Assembly: GCA_910592005.1 (NCBI GenBank)
Contig: CAJVPP010003290.1
Span: forward strand, 1-12,044
Direction of reading: 5' to 3'
DNA from: Funneliformis mosseae
Lineage: Eukaryota > Glomeromycota > Glomeromycetes > Glomerales > Glomeraceae
Length of the DNA: 12,044 nucleotides
The notes beneath the pieces were generated by a model. It was not told the origin of the DNA. It ran no database searches and worked only from the letters and a program-made list of their open reading frames with translations. Shown here in pieces: positions 1 to 7,986 of this stretch. The translations under genes and the position numbers were made by a program. Every line of letters begins with the position of its first letter. Positions within the stretch are counted from its first letter, which is position 1.

Positions 1-249
1 ATATACTTAAATATAATAAAATAATAAAAATAATAAAAAGAAATAAAATAAATTACAGATGTTAAAGAAATTATAGACGAAACAGAATAATAGGCTATAC
101 AGAAAATACAGAAGAATCAGACGCAATAGGTAAAACAGAAATTATTACTGATCACTGTTAACACAACAGTGATATCATCTAATGTAAGATCATTATTAAT
201 AGACAGATCCCATGTGATATTTGGAATTGTAATTTCTTTTGTTAACAAT
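1..249 (-). repeat. Partial copy A of the LTR-like repeat family
   Basis: Bases 1-249 align with 4033-4300 (copy B). Both share the start ATATACTTAAATATAATAAA, the block AATAAAATAAATTACAGA, the CAGAAAATACAGAAGAA stretch and the end TTTGTTAACAAT. Differences are mostly C/T and G/A changes plus small indels. Read on the minus strand, this is the end of a reading frame followed by the first part of the LTR-like unit; the rest, with TATA box and poly(A) signal, lies left of the window. The copies part company right of 249 because copy B is cut there by a pogo-type transposon. What is seen is a dispersed direct repeat. Calling it the 3' terminal repeat of a retrotransposon is inference. Confidence 0.75.
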
Positions 250-1039
250 TCTCCTCCAACTTGAATTTTGAACGTAGTAGTGAGAAAGAATTTCGCCCTC
301 AAAATCAAATTCTAGATTTCTAAAAATTTGCAAAAAGTATTTTGCAGAATACATGCTGTATTTATGTGCGACCTACTAGAGGAGAGCATGTTGTATCTAT
401 ATTATCTGCAATTGACCTTACAAATATAGGTTTTTTTAATGTTATATAGGGTTAAAATTTGTTTATTTTTAGAATTATGGGATTCAAAATTCTATATAAA
501 TAGCTTAATTTTAAACGATCTTTTAAAATCATGTGATAAATTATTTTTCTTAAATATAACTTTTACGTGTATTGATTTAATTATTCAAATCCAAATTCAA
601 ATCTTCTTTAACTTGTTAAATATCAAAAAAATAAAATGCCTTCTAATAATTGCTCACAAAATGATATTTAAAAGAAAGCTAAATGTATGAAAACTTTTTA
701 TTCATAATAAAGAAATAAAGTTCACAAACAGTTTACAATCTTGCAAATTCAAACACAATAAGAAGAAAGAAAAAGACTGCTTATAGCTGATAGGCTAGCA
801 TATCTTGTAGCTGATCAAAATACTTATGAAGAACTATTGTAACAAAGAATAAATATGTTAAAAGCTAAAAACCTTTATTAAAAGAAGACGTTTCTAAAGC
901 AGTGATTATTTTACAAATACTTGTAGAAAGATCAGGTATTAACTTCAGTTGGGTAGTCTGAGTGGTGGTTGGAATATCTATTTTTACTTGGTCTTTTCCT
1001 TAGAATTTTTCTTCGCTAGTGGTTTGTCAGGTTAGACTG
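117..1039 (-). pseudogene. Degenerate reading frame of an unrecognised mobile-element-like protein
   Basis: I do not recognise the product. Read leftwards, a broken frame runs in three registers: about 1039-680, 680-315, and 308-117. The last is open for 63 codons (contains KEITIPNITWDLSINNDLTL). The first has a 44-codon open run at 999-868 rich in Thr and Ser (VKIDIPTTTQTTQ). The middle piece includes FVRSIADNIDTTCSPLVGRT at about 432-365. Most in-frame stops are TAA or TAG, as expected if Gln codons decayed. Stops number about 15 in 300 codons, fewer than I would expect for random DNA this AT-rich. The end of the frame is repeated beside copy B (4200-4300), where a 1-bp difference closes it earlier, so copy A may be frameshifted at its end. 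Its place next to an LTR-like repeat suggests a retroelement ORF, for example gag-like, but no domain proves this. The plus strand of 439-690 is also open (83 codons) and is judged a shadow. Confidence 0.4.
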
Positions 1040-1472
1040 GTAATTATAACTGAATTATACATTTTATCGATCATTTTATAAATAAAATTATATACTTAGT
1101 AGTTTAATACATTGATTTGATCTTCATTCATGATATATTTAATCTTTTTCTATCCAGAAAGTTTATTAAAATCTAATATTTAAAAAATCTATCACGAAAA
1201 AATTATTGAATACAAATCTAAAATTAACTTTTAATCAACTGATTTTGTCATTTAACTTTTCTTAATACATAAGCTATATATTATAAGTAATTTCTTTTTC
1301 AAGAAACTAACATTTTTATATTTCTTGATTCTTATGCATACATTTTGTCGAACTCTTAAAATTATACTGCTTACGAAAATTTTCTGAATTTTGTACTAAA
1401 TAAAGAAATATTGATCAAAAATATGCTATGCAAATATTGCATGATCATCTAATTTGATAATGTTGATCAACT
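1040..1472. other. AT-rich stretch without recognisable feature
   Basis: No frame, repeat or RNA gene could be supported here. Short stop-dense frames on both strands and poly(A)/poly(T) runs are all that is visible. Confidence 0.5.
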
Positions 1473-3148
1473 ATGTCAATTTTAAACAGGTTTTTGTTCT
1501 ATAAATTTCCATACAATAATCATCATCTAATGTGATTTAGTGGATTTTTATTTATTTTTCTGTAAGAAAATAATTCTCATGATCTTGAGAATTTTAGAAT
1601 TCTTTTTATAACCACTTCTTTTGATTATAAATATTTGTCTAAAAATTTCTTCAATTTTTCACAAATTTTTCATCTTTTTTCAAAATTATTGCAAATTTTA
1701 AACTTTTTAGAATATTTTTAACTTTTGTCATAATTCGAACAAACAAAAATAAAAGGTCTCCTACTACTCATTGTAGAGCTTTAACTCATCAAAGAAATTA
1801 TTTTAGCGAAAGAGTTTTTAAGATGAGACAGATATACCTAAGAATGGTTCAGACATGATAGCTGTAGAATAAAACACATCTCGTATAGGACTTATTCTAA
1901 TCGATTGATATATGTATCTCATCTAATATAATAGTTATTCGACCTTATTTAATATGATTATAGCATATATATTAACACTTTTGTCTTCTTTCCTCTACTA
2001 TATTGTAAGTTATTCAAACATAAATTTTCCTTGCTTAGAACTAGTTATTACAGTTTCTATTATTCTATATTGATATGTAGCCTTTTGGAATATCATTAGG
2101 TTCATTAAACTAACCTTTCAGTAAACTAGTACTCACTAGTCAAAGATGCTCAACTTCATAATTCTAAAGTGCATCCTTTTTCTATTTAGGCTATAGGTTC
2201 TTATCAAAAAGTCCAAGAAGAAACTCATTTTTATCATGAAAATTTGGAATTACATCAAGAAAATTTGGGCTTAAAAGAATAATTTTCTATTTCATTTTTC
2301 AAATTTCTAAACTTTCTGCAAAATATGATCTTTTAAAAATAAAACTATCTGATCTTTCTTCTCATTTACGTCATTAAAATAATAGGTTTAATCATCTCAA
2401 AGAAGCATATAATCGATATAAGGAAGAATTACGTTTCTTTTAAGAAAATAGTCATCAGCAAGATTATGAAAGAATTCAAACATTAAGTTGATTAGTCAAA
2501 CAACTTAATAGTGATTATAATCATGTACTTGATCAGCTTCATGCAGAAAATTTATTGAAATAGATAAAATTCTTATGTATTGTTGCATTTTTACTTTTTC
2601 TTATATTATTTCAAGAGCTGCCAATCATGCTATTGATACTTTCGCTTTTACTCTTATATTTATTTTTTTATTTTTTTTTTAATATCACATGATTATTATT
2701 AATAAAATTTTTCTTTACATTCTCATCATAATTTGTCAAACATCATCATTTTATATGATCAAAAATCTTTTTTTTGAATAAAATTTCTAAATTAAAAATT
2801 GTTGATAAATCTATAAAATTCATAATCTATTTCTTTTTAGAATTCTTTGGCAGAATATCTTATCATCTAAGGTATCCTAATATTTTCACATTATTAATAG
2901 GCTAAGTGATAAACCTTTTTCCAATTTTTTAGTATAATGATTCTACTCCTTAAACTTTAAAACCTTAAGGCATTTTTTCTCCTACCGGTATCTGGTATTC
3001 ACAATTATTTGCTATTTAAAATCTTTCTATATTTCTCTCATTTTCTACAGGATGAGTGAAAAACCCAAAGCTCTCACTTTTGTTTAGGTTCAATAGAAAC
3101 TTTTTTCCAAAATTACTTAAAAACTAAACTAAAAATTTTGTCTATTAA
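1473..3148 (+). pseudogene. Possible broken frame with coiled-coil and membrane segment
   Basis: I do not recognise this. One frame runs from an ATG at 1473 to about 2282. After a single register change near 2280-2285 another runs to a TAA at 3146-3148, about 558 codons in all. About 28 stops interrupt roughly 528 codons, fewer than chance for this base composition. They are TAA/TAG/TGA in positions compatible with former Gln or Trp codons. The strongest part is 2145-2620: Glu/Lys/Gln-rich peptides with heptad-like spacing (YQKVQEETHFYHENLELHQ; NHLKEAYNRYKEELRFF). A hydrophobic stretch follows (FLCIVAFLLFLILFQELP), then a Leu/Phe-rich run to about 2690. This would fit a tail-anchored coiled-coil protein. 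The opposite strand gives comparably plausible peptides over much of the interval, so strand and reality are uncertain. Confidence 0.27.
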
Positions 3149-3149
3149 T

Positions 3150-3422
3150 TTATAAAAGTCCAATAAAAATACTATAAAATATAAAAATAAAATAAAATAA
3201 TGTTTCTTCAATTATCTCGTCATCTAATAATCTGATTTGAATAAAATATATATCATTGTGATTCCTAAAATTTAATGATTCTAATGGTCTAAATCTTATA
3301 AAATTCTGATTAGTCAACATTAAGATAATGATGTCCGTATCTTGTGTATTAAATTTGCATTCATTATCTTCTTTATCCAATTAAAATTCAGCTTTGATCA
3401 GGTGATTTTCAATGAGTTTCAT
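3150..3422 (-). pseudogene. Small minus-strand ORF with one internal TAA, unknown function
   Basis: An ATG at 3422-3420 begins a frame of about 90 codons ending at the TAA 3152-3150, with one internal TAA at 3383-3381. After that stop the frame is open for 76 codons. The peptide has balanced polar composition (DKEDNECKFNTQDTDIIILM, then RFRPLESLNFRNHNDIYFIQ) and ends in a Phe/Ile-rich tail at about 3220-3153. The tail could be a membrane anchor or simply AT-rich non-coding DNA. If copies A and B are the terminal repeats of one minus-strand element, this would be its first ORF, about 175 bp inside copy B. No family was recognised. The internal TAA follows Phe and fits a decayed Gln codon. Confidence 0.35.
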
Positions 3423-3430
3423 GTAACCAA

Positions 3431-3509
3431 GATGTTACATAAGTTTTTATGAGGTCAAGGAACGATGATTACTATCTGTTAGACCTTTGTATAACCTTTA
3501 TGTAACCTC
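3431..3509. repeat. Short imperfect inverted repeat
   Basis: GATGTTACATAAGTTTTTA at 3431-3449 is matched, imperfectly, by the reverse complement of 3490-3509 (GAGGTTACATAAAGGTTATA), giving a hairpin-like pair with a loop of about 40 bases. It lies just upstream of the minus-strand ORF starting at 3422. It could be chance, a regulatory hairpin or a worn MITE end. Confidence 0.3.
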
Positions 3510-3596
3510 AAATTAACACTCCATCTTCTCTATTTCTTTTCTTAAGTTTCTTTTACTTTTCTCAATAGTTTTATCTCCTGGCAAAAATCACTAAAT

Positions 3597-4180
3597 TGTC
3601 ATTGGATTCATTTTCATTTATCTTAACGTCTAAGTTGAAAGGCTGTGACAATTGATTCTACATGTTATAATTTCTGACCTTAGGATTTTTCTCTAAGTTT
3701 CACAGGTATCTGTTATATTTAAATCAACTCAGCAATTTATCACGTTTTAAAATTTAAGATATGTTAGGCGAACTTATAATGACGAACTCAATAGCAAGTT
3801 AGTATAGTATATCACAATAATTCTAGGTGAAGGATAATATTGAAGAGAAAAGTAATTTGTATGAATTTAAGTTGATTCCTTTATTTATAACTTGAAACTC
3901 GTAAGTAACTTACAAATAAGTTAATTTATAATTTAAGCAAAAAGTTATTCTATTTATATAAAATTAATTTACTATGGCTAACTACTTGCTATGTTATAAA
4001 TTAATTAAATATAGATATATGTTTCAATAAAAATATACTTAAATATAATAAAATAATAAAATAATATAAACTATAAAAATAATAAAAAAAAATAAAATAA
4101 ATTACAGACGTTAAAAAAATTACAGATGAAACAGAATAAACAGGTTGTACAGAAAATACAGAAGAACTAAGCGTAACAGG
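3597..4180 (-). repeat. Copy B of the LTR-like repeat (minus orientation)
   Basis: Over about 580 bp this matches the reverse complement of 8800-9396 (copy C). Shared blocks include TTCATTTATCTTAACGTCTAAGTT, GATTCCTTTATTTATAAC, TTTAAGCAAAAAG and the poly(A/T)-rich ATAATAAAATAATAT segment. Read on the minus strand it has LTR-like signals: a TATA-type box (reverse of 3951-3963) and, about 70 bases further, AATAAA (reverse of 3880-3885) in AATAAAGGAATCAA. The 3' boundary is near 3597, where similarity with copy C stops after CARTGACA; a TGT...ACA end pair is possible. No clear primer-binding site or polypurine tract was found next to it, so 'LTR' is inferred from promoter/poly(A) layout and copy number. 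A Gypsy- or Copia-type element cannot be distinguished. Confidence 0.65.
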
Positions 4181-4300
4181 TGAAACAGAAATTATTGCTG
4201 ATCACTATTTGGCATAGTAGTGACATTGTCTAATATGAGATCATTATTGATTGACAGATCCCACATGATATTTGAAGTTGTAATTTCTTTTGTTAACAAT
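4181..4300 (-). pseudogene. Truncated end of the same ORF as at 117-308
   Basis: Reading leftwards from 4300, the frame gives LLTKEITTSNIMWDLSINND and closes at a TAA near 4203, after DQQ. It corresponds to the final third of the frame at 308-117, with Ile/Thr, Pro/Ser and Asp/Asn differences caused mainly by C/T and G/A changes. The copies differ by one base near the end, which changes the C-terminus. The upstream part is missing because a pogo-like transposon starts at 4306. To the right of that transposon (7987 on) no continuation is recognisable. Confidence 0.5.
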
Positions 4301-4569
4301 ATATACCGTAAAATTTCAAATTTAAGCACTCCTTTTTACAATCATATGATAGATAAAATTAGTAAAAGTGCTTAATTTGATTTTATATCAGAATTTTTTT
4401 GAACAAAAAATTCAAATTAAAATTTTTTATTTTTCTCAAATATTTAATTTTTTATCAGAGGGGAAGGGTATTTTTTAATAAATTATATTTTATTACTTTA
4501 TCTATCCTAATCTTAGTATTTAGGATTATATAAACAGATTTAAACATTTTTTATTTTAGTTTTTTTATT

Positions 4570-4644
4570 GGAAGAGAGAAAGGAAGGAAGGGAAAGGTGA
4601 AAAGAATGAGATGAGAAGGATGGGAGAAAGGGAAGAGAGAAAGA
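4570..4644. other. Polypurine tract (GA-rich)
   Basis: Seventy-five bases on the plus strand contain only G and A apart from four T (4598, 4607, 4612, 4621) and no C. It follows a T-rich run and sits within the transcript-downstream half of the pogo-like element. Such tracts can form triplex (H-DNA) structures. It is longer than a retroviral polypurine primer and has no LTR next to it, so a priming role is unlikely. Confidence 0.8.
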
Positions 4645-5200
4645 TAGTATTTTTTATTATTTTTTGATTTTAAAAAAAAATGAATTTTTTTATGAAATTT
4701 AATTGCTCTAATATTCCAATAACTATCCTACTAACTTTACTCAACTTTTAAACAGAATTTTATTGTTCTGATACTCAAATTACTAGCTTACAAATGTTAT
4801 CTAAGAATAATACTTTTTTAATGAACTTAAATGAATAGACTAAATACTAATATTTAAACTTTGAAAATGAATTCAATCAGTTTTTCCTTGATCTTTTTTA
4901 TTCTCAATAACTAATTTTTTCATCCTTGATTTGTTGAATAACATTTTCTTTTCTTTTTATAAGATTCACTTAATCTCGCAATATTATTATAGGCTTTTCT
5001 TTTGCCTCTTAGCATTTTATTCATGTGGGTCTTAGATTTTTCTCCTTGTAATCTGTCCAGTTGTCAGCTTCTGATTCTTATTAAAGGTGAGTAATAGCAA
5101 TAAAGTGTATTTTTTTAATATATTAGTAGTCAGAAATATTTTTAACATTTTATTTTCTTTACTTTTAGGACTGTCATAAATTTTTTAATAATACTGTAAC
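4645..5200. other. Transposon non-coding half, possible minus-strand remnant
   Basis: Mostly AT-rich. The only notable stretch is a minus-strand run of about 47 codons without stops (5063-4923), rich in Lys and Arg (NKMLRGKRKAYNNIARLS). It could be a remnant of a second coding segment of the transposon or of something captured, or chance. No family was recognised. Confidence 0.3.
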
Positions 5201-5254
5201 AGGATTGGATTGATGAACGTGACGCAGCATATTGTAGATCTAAATGTCAGACAT

Positions 5255-5326
5255 ATTTGATATATTTGATATATTTGATATCTTGGATATATCGGATATA
5301 TTAGATATATTTGATTTATTTGTTAT
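5255..5326 (+). repeat. Eight 9-bp tandem repeats, GATATATTT type
   Basis: Eight consecutive 9-mers starting at 5255 follow the pattern ATTTGATAT. The first three are identical; the others are CTTGGATAT, ATCGGATAT, ATTAGATAT, ATTTGATTT and ATTTGTTAT. The array lies in the presumed U3 region of insert F, about 20 bp upstream of its TATA box, a place where LTR enhancers often carry tandem repeats. Confidence 0.9.
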
Positions 5327-5348
5327 ATCCATCTATGTATTAATTTAA

Positions 5349-5356
5349 TATAAATA
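5349..5356 (+). promoter_or_regulatory. TATA box of insert F
   Basis: TATAAATA followed by GAGAGC, downstream of the 9-bp tandem repeats. It is paired with AATAAA at 5567-5572 as the probable 3' processing signal of the same LTR-like unit. Confidence 0.5.
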
Positions 5357-6384
5357 GAGAGCAATAGAATCATGTAAACAGTAGTTCGCTTTTAGTTCAC
5401 TTTTAGTTTTCCTTTAGTCCTGCTTTTAGATATACATTTAGTAGTTCTCGTAGAGACGCCTGGCCTAATATCTCACTAAGTACTCTAAACCTTTTAATTC
5501 CTTTCGTATTACGTCTTATTTTCTTATTTTTCTATTATTATCTTATATTTTATTATTATTATTATCAATAAATACGTTATTATACCTCTAAATCAATCAA
5601 GTCGCTTTGCTTTTAGTTTTATTGTGAATACACTACCATATAAATCTTGAGTCAAATTAAATTGAGTCGCTATGTAAACTTAAAAGGATCACCACTCGAA
5701 CACCCTGTCTAACTGTTGCAATTCTCAAGAATTGCACGTTAACAATACATTGTTAACTTTACACTCAGTCTGTCGAACTTAAGGTAACTATAACTTAATA
5801 ACAGGAAGTAACGTGCGAGAAACTACTAAGTTACTGTGGAATAAGTCCTTTCACAATCAACCTTAGGTTTATACTTTTAGATAAGTAAATAACTTTAACA
5901 ATTTATAAATACGATAAACACAATTGACATGTTGAAGGATTTTTAATATGTGTAGTTTAAAAAGAGATTCCTTTATTATAGAGATTTGTATCCTTAGCAA
6001 TTCTTAATCTTGGATTCTAAGTCTTGAACTCGAACTATTGAGTTTACACTATTATCTCTACCTTTTTACAAGGACAAGTTTCTATTCTATTTATACAAAA
6101 ATACAATTATAAGAATTTACTATTTAACGTTAAACTATTTTATAATGCTAAGGTAAATATAAAAGATAAATTATAATTTAATGATAATACTAATATAATA
6201 AATAATAATAATAAAATATAAGAATAAAATAAATAAAATAAAAATATTAATTAAGTTAAAAATGCTAATAATGTTAATAACGTTGATCATTTATCAATTT
6301 TTGTGATGCAGTAGGATTGACTTCATATGGTATCAACATGAAAATATTATGTAAGAAAATTTTTATTTTGAATCAAATTATTAA

Positions 6385-7747
6385 TTACTTAATATCATCA
6401 TCTAATTTTTTTAAATTTTCTTTTTCATACTCTTCAATCAATTTATCAATTTCTTCATATATCATATCATCTTCTGATCCATCTAACAAATTAGAGATAG
6501 AATATTTTTTGAATGAATAAAAGATAATTTGATTTAAAATAGCATCTTAAGCTTTTTTGACCTAGCCACATATATTATTAATCTTTGCTCTTTTTAAGTT
6601 ACCTGCTGCAATTACATCTGAACCACTTTTACTCATCTATTTATGCCATTTATTTCGCAAATTATCTTTAAAGGTTTATTAATAAATACATCTAATGGTT
6701 AACATACACTAATTAATCTTGCAAGAATAACAGCTAACTAAAAATTATGTTGCCTGAATTTATTTTTAACACTTTTCTCTAAATAACCATGAAAATAATT
6801 ATAAACCATCATTGCAGGTTGTTTTGATAAATTTTTAGACATCCTAATTTTAAATAAAAAATCTATGTAATTTTTCATTAAATCTAAAGTCATTTATCCA
6901 TTATCTTGAAATTAACAAATAACATTTTTTGTAATAACTTCACCTCAAGGAAGTTGTTTACCCTTGTAAATATAAATTGAAGAATACTTTGTACCATCTT
7001 ATAATTATATTAAATTTATTATATTAGTTTTAAATTAATAAATATAAAAATAAAAAAAATAAAATTAATACCTGCTGAATAAGTTAAAACTACAGTAAAA
7101 TGATTTTTATCATTTTTAGTAATATAAATATGTATTGTTTTATCTTTTTTATTATTAACTGTCATATTTCCTGCTATATCAAAGTATATTGAGGTTTTAT
7201 CTATATTAAAAATACTATTAAAATTGAAATTGTATTGTGTTCTTAATCTTATAATAAATTATTTAAATTCATCTAATTTTTATTATATATCTTCAGACAA
7301 TTTTTGTGAAATTTTAGTTCTTTTTCTTAATGACAAATTATATCTCATTATAAAATAATTAATCCAAGAAAGATTCCCTTGAAACTCATATTCTCTTACT
7401 AGATATAATATTTGAATTTAAGGTTCTTTGAGAATTTTAACTATTTGTAATCTTATTGAAATATAATTAACAGCAAGCCCTTTTTTTCTTTATTTAATTA
7501 TTTAACTATATAAAAGATTTTCTGTTTCAGAATAAAAGGCTTTTCTTCCTAAAATTCTAGCATTTTTTTTTATTTTCTTCTTCCTATTTATTACTTACTT
7601 TATCCATCTTCTTATCATTAGAGTATTTAAATTAAAATGCTTTGCTGTAGCATTTTTTTCATGTTCTTGAGCATATTTAACCACTATTAATTTTTTTTTA
7701 AATGAATATGATATATGCTATTTTATACTTACTTTTTTATATGTCAT
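6385..7747 (-). pseudogene. pogo/Tigger-like DDE transposase, degenerate
   Basis: This would cut and paste the surrounding transposon through its terminal repeats. From ATG 7747-7745 it shows an N-terminal helix-turn-helix (EKNATAKHFNLNTLMIRRWI, about 7670-7611), then a CENP-B-type second DNA-binding domain (GRKAFYSETENLLY; KKGLAVNYISIRLQIVKIL; RYNLSLRKRTKISQKL). The DDE catalytic domain contains NIDKTS with the first Asp at 7201-7199, DIAGNMTVN and HFTVVLT. An intron follows, then DGTKYSSIYIYKGKQLP. The second catalytic Asp reads Asn (VYNYFHG, codon 6800-6798). PLDV holds the third Asp (6702-6700). The C-terminus (FKKYSISNLLDGSEDDM) ends in an acidic tail and TAA at 6387-6385. Length is close to a full-length family member. 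Many stops occur at conserved Gln (before PLDV, 6711-6709), Trp (6896-6894, 6639-6637, 6564-6562, 6549-6547) and Arg (6947-6945) sites. One base is lost near 6670. It is certainly inactive. The plus-strand frame 6317-6520 is a shadow. Confidence 0.92.
6998..7071 (-). other. Spliceosomal intron in the transposase
   Basis: On the minus strand, GTATTAAT begins the intron after ...TCAGCAG and ATAAG ends it before ATGGTACAAAG. Removing these 74 nt restores a continuous reading across the DDE domain (YSA, then DGTKYSS, with the Asp codon split after its first base). CTAAT, a branch-point-like motif, lies about 32 nt before the acceptor. The intron shows that the element is eukaryotic. Confidence 0.8.
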
Positions 7748-7986
7748 TTTTTTTATAAGTAATAGAAAAAAGATTGATTCAGATAATCAATAAATACCAT
7801 TTAATTTATAGAAATTTAATTAAGTCACATAAAATTGTCTTTCATTTCAGTTTTGGGAATAGACAAAATTTTATATTTAAGATGCTTAAATTTAAGGGTG
7901 TTTAATTTTAATTTATACAAACATTATAACAAAAGTGATAGAGATGCTTAAATTTAATAGGTACTTAAATTTGAGATTTTACGGTA

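Larger units (their letters stand above)
5233..5636 (+). mobile_element. Solo-LTR-like insert F
   Basis: A 404-bp unit begins TGTAG and ends CACTAC, bounded on both sides by CATAT (5228-5232 and 5637-5641), a possible 5-bp target duplication. Within it, on the plus strand, are a TATA box (TATAAATA, 5349-5356), a moderately GC-richer region with repeated CTTTTAG motifs (5390-5430), and a poly(A) signal AATAAA (5567-5572). This is the U3-R-U5 order of an LTR. No internal retrotransposon sequence follows, so it would be a solo LTR. The final base expected for a perfect TGTAG/CTACA end pair is missing, so the right border is slightly uncertain. Confidence 0.55.
5201..6319 (-). repeat. LTR-like repeat E nested in the transposon
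   Basis: The interval between AGGATTG at 5201-5207 and AGGATTG at 6313-6319 interrupts the pogo-like element 3' of its transposase. Read on the minus strand it has the same layout as copies B-D: a TATA-type box (reverse of 6088-6095) and AATAAAGGAATC (reverse of 5966-5977). It is otherwise strongly diverged from them. The flanking AGGATTG pair may contain the target duplication. A second direct pair, GTGACGCAGCA (5219-5229) and GTGATGCAGTA (6303-6313), lies just inside and differs by two C/T changes. The exact ends are therefore not resolved. With insert F removed, the unit would be about 700 bp. Confidence 0.5.
4306..7984 (-). mobile_element. Complete but inactive pogo/Tigger-like DNA transposon
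   Basis: The ends are a 24-bp terminal inverted repeat. 4306-4329 begins CCGTAAAAT and 7961-7984 ends ATTTTACGG; they differ at two positions, both C/T transitions. Both ends are flanked by TA (4304-4305 and 7985-7986), the target-site duplication of the Tc1/mariner/pogo superfamily. Sub-terminal copies of a CTTAAATTT-type motif lie at 4317-4330, 4367-4379 (inverted), 7881-7896 and 7943-7956, and may be transposase-binding sites. The cargo is one degenerate transposase on the minus strand (7747-6385). The 3.7-kb length includes about 1.1 kb of later LTR-like insertions (about 5206-6312). Confidence 0.88.

Noticed and set aside
439..690. Plus-strand 83-codon ORF rich in Leu, Ile, Phe and Lys
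   Set aside because: No family resemblance and biased composition. The minus strand of the same bases joins frames on both sides that end in an ORF repeated near copy B.
738..1080. Plus-strand peptides such as ADRLAYLVADQNTYEELL and a hydrophobic GINFSWVV segment
   Set aside because: They look coding, but the minus strand has an equally long frame here with a 44-codon open run that links to the ORF at 117-308. Only one strand can be right, and the repeat context favours the minus strand.
6328..6338. TGGTATCAACA, resembling a Copia-type tRNA-Met primer-binding site after an LTR end
   Set aside because: No retrotransposon interior follows; the sequence runs within about 50 bases into the transposase stop codon. 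The match is probably chance or a relic.
6317..6520. Plus-strand 67-codon ORF
   Set aside because: It is the antisense of the transposase C-terminal part (FKKYSISNLLDGSEDDM and acidic tail), which matches a known family on the minus strand.
6385..7747. A variant genetic code with TAA/TAG read as Gln and TGA as Trp
   Set aside because: It would explain many stops, but CAA/CAG and TGG are also used, TGA sits at a probable Arg, the second catalytic Asp is lost and a base is missing. Mutational decay explains all of this.
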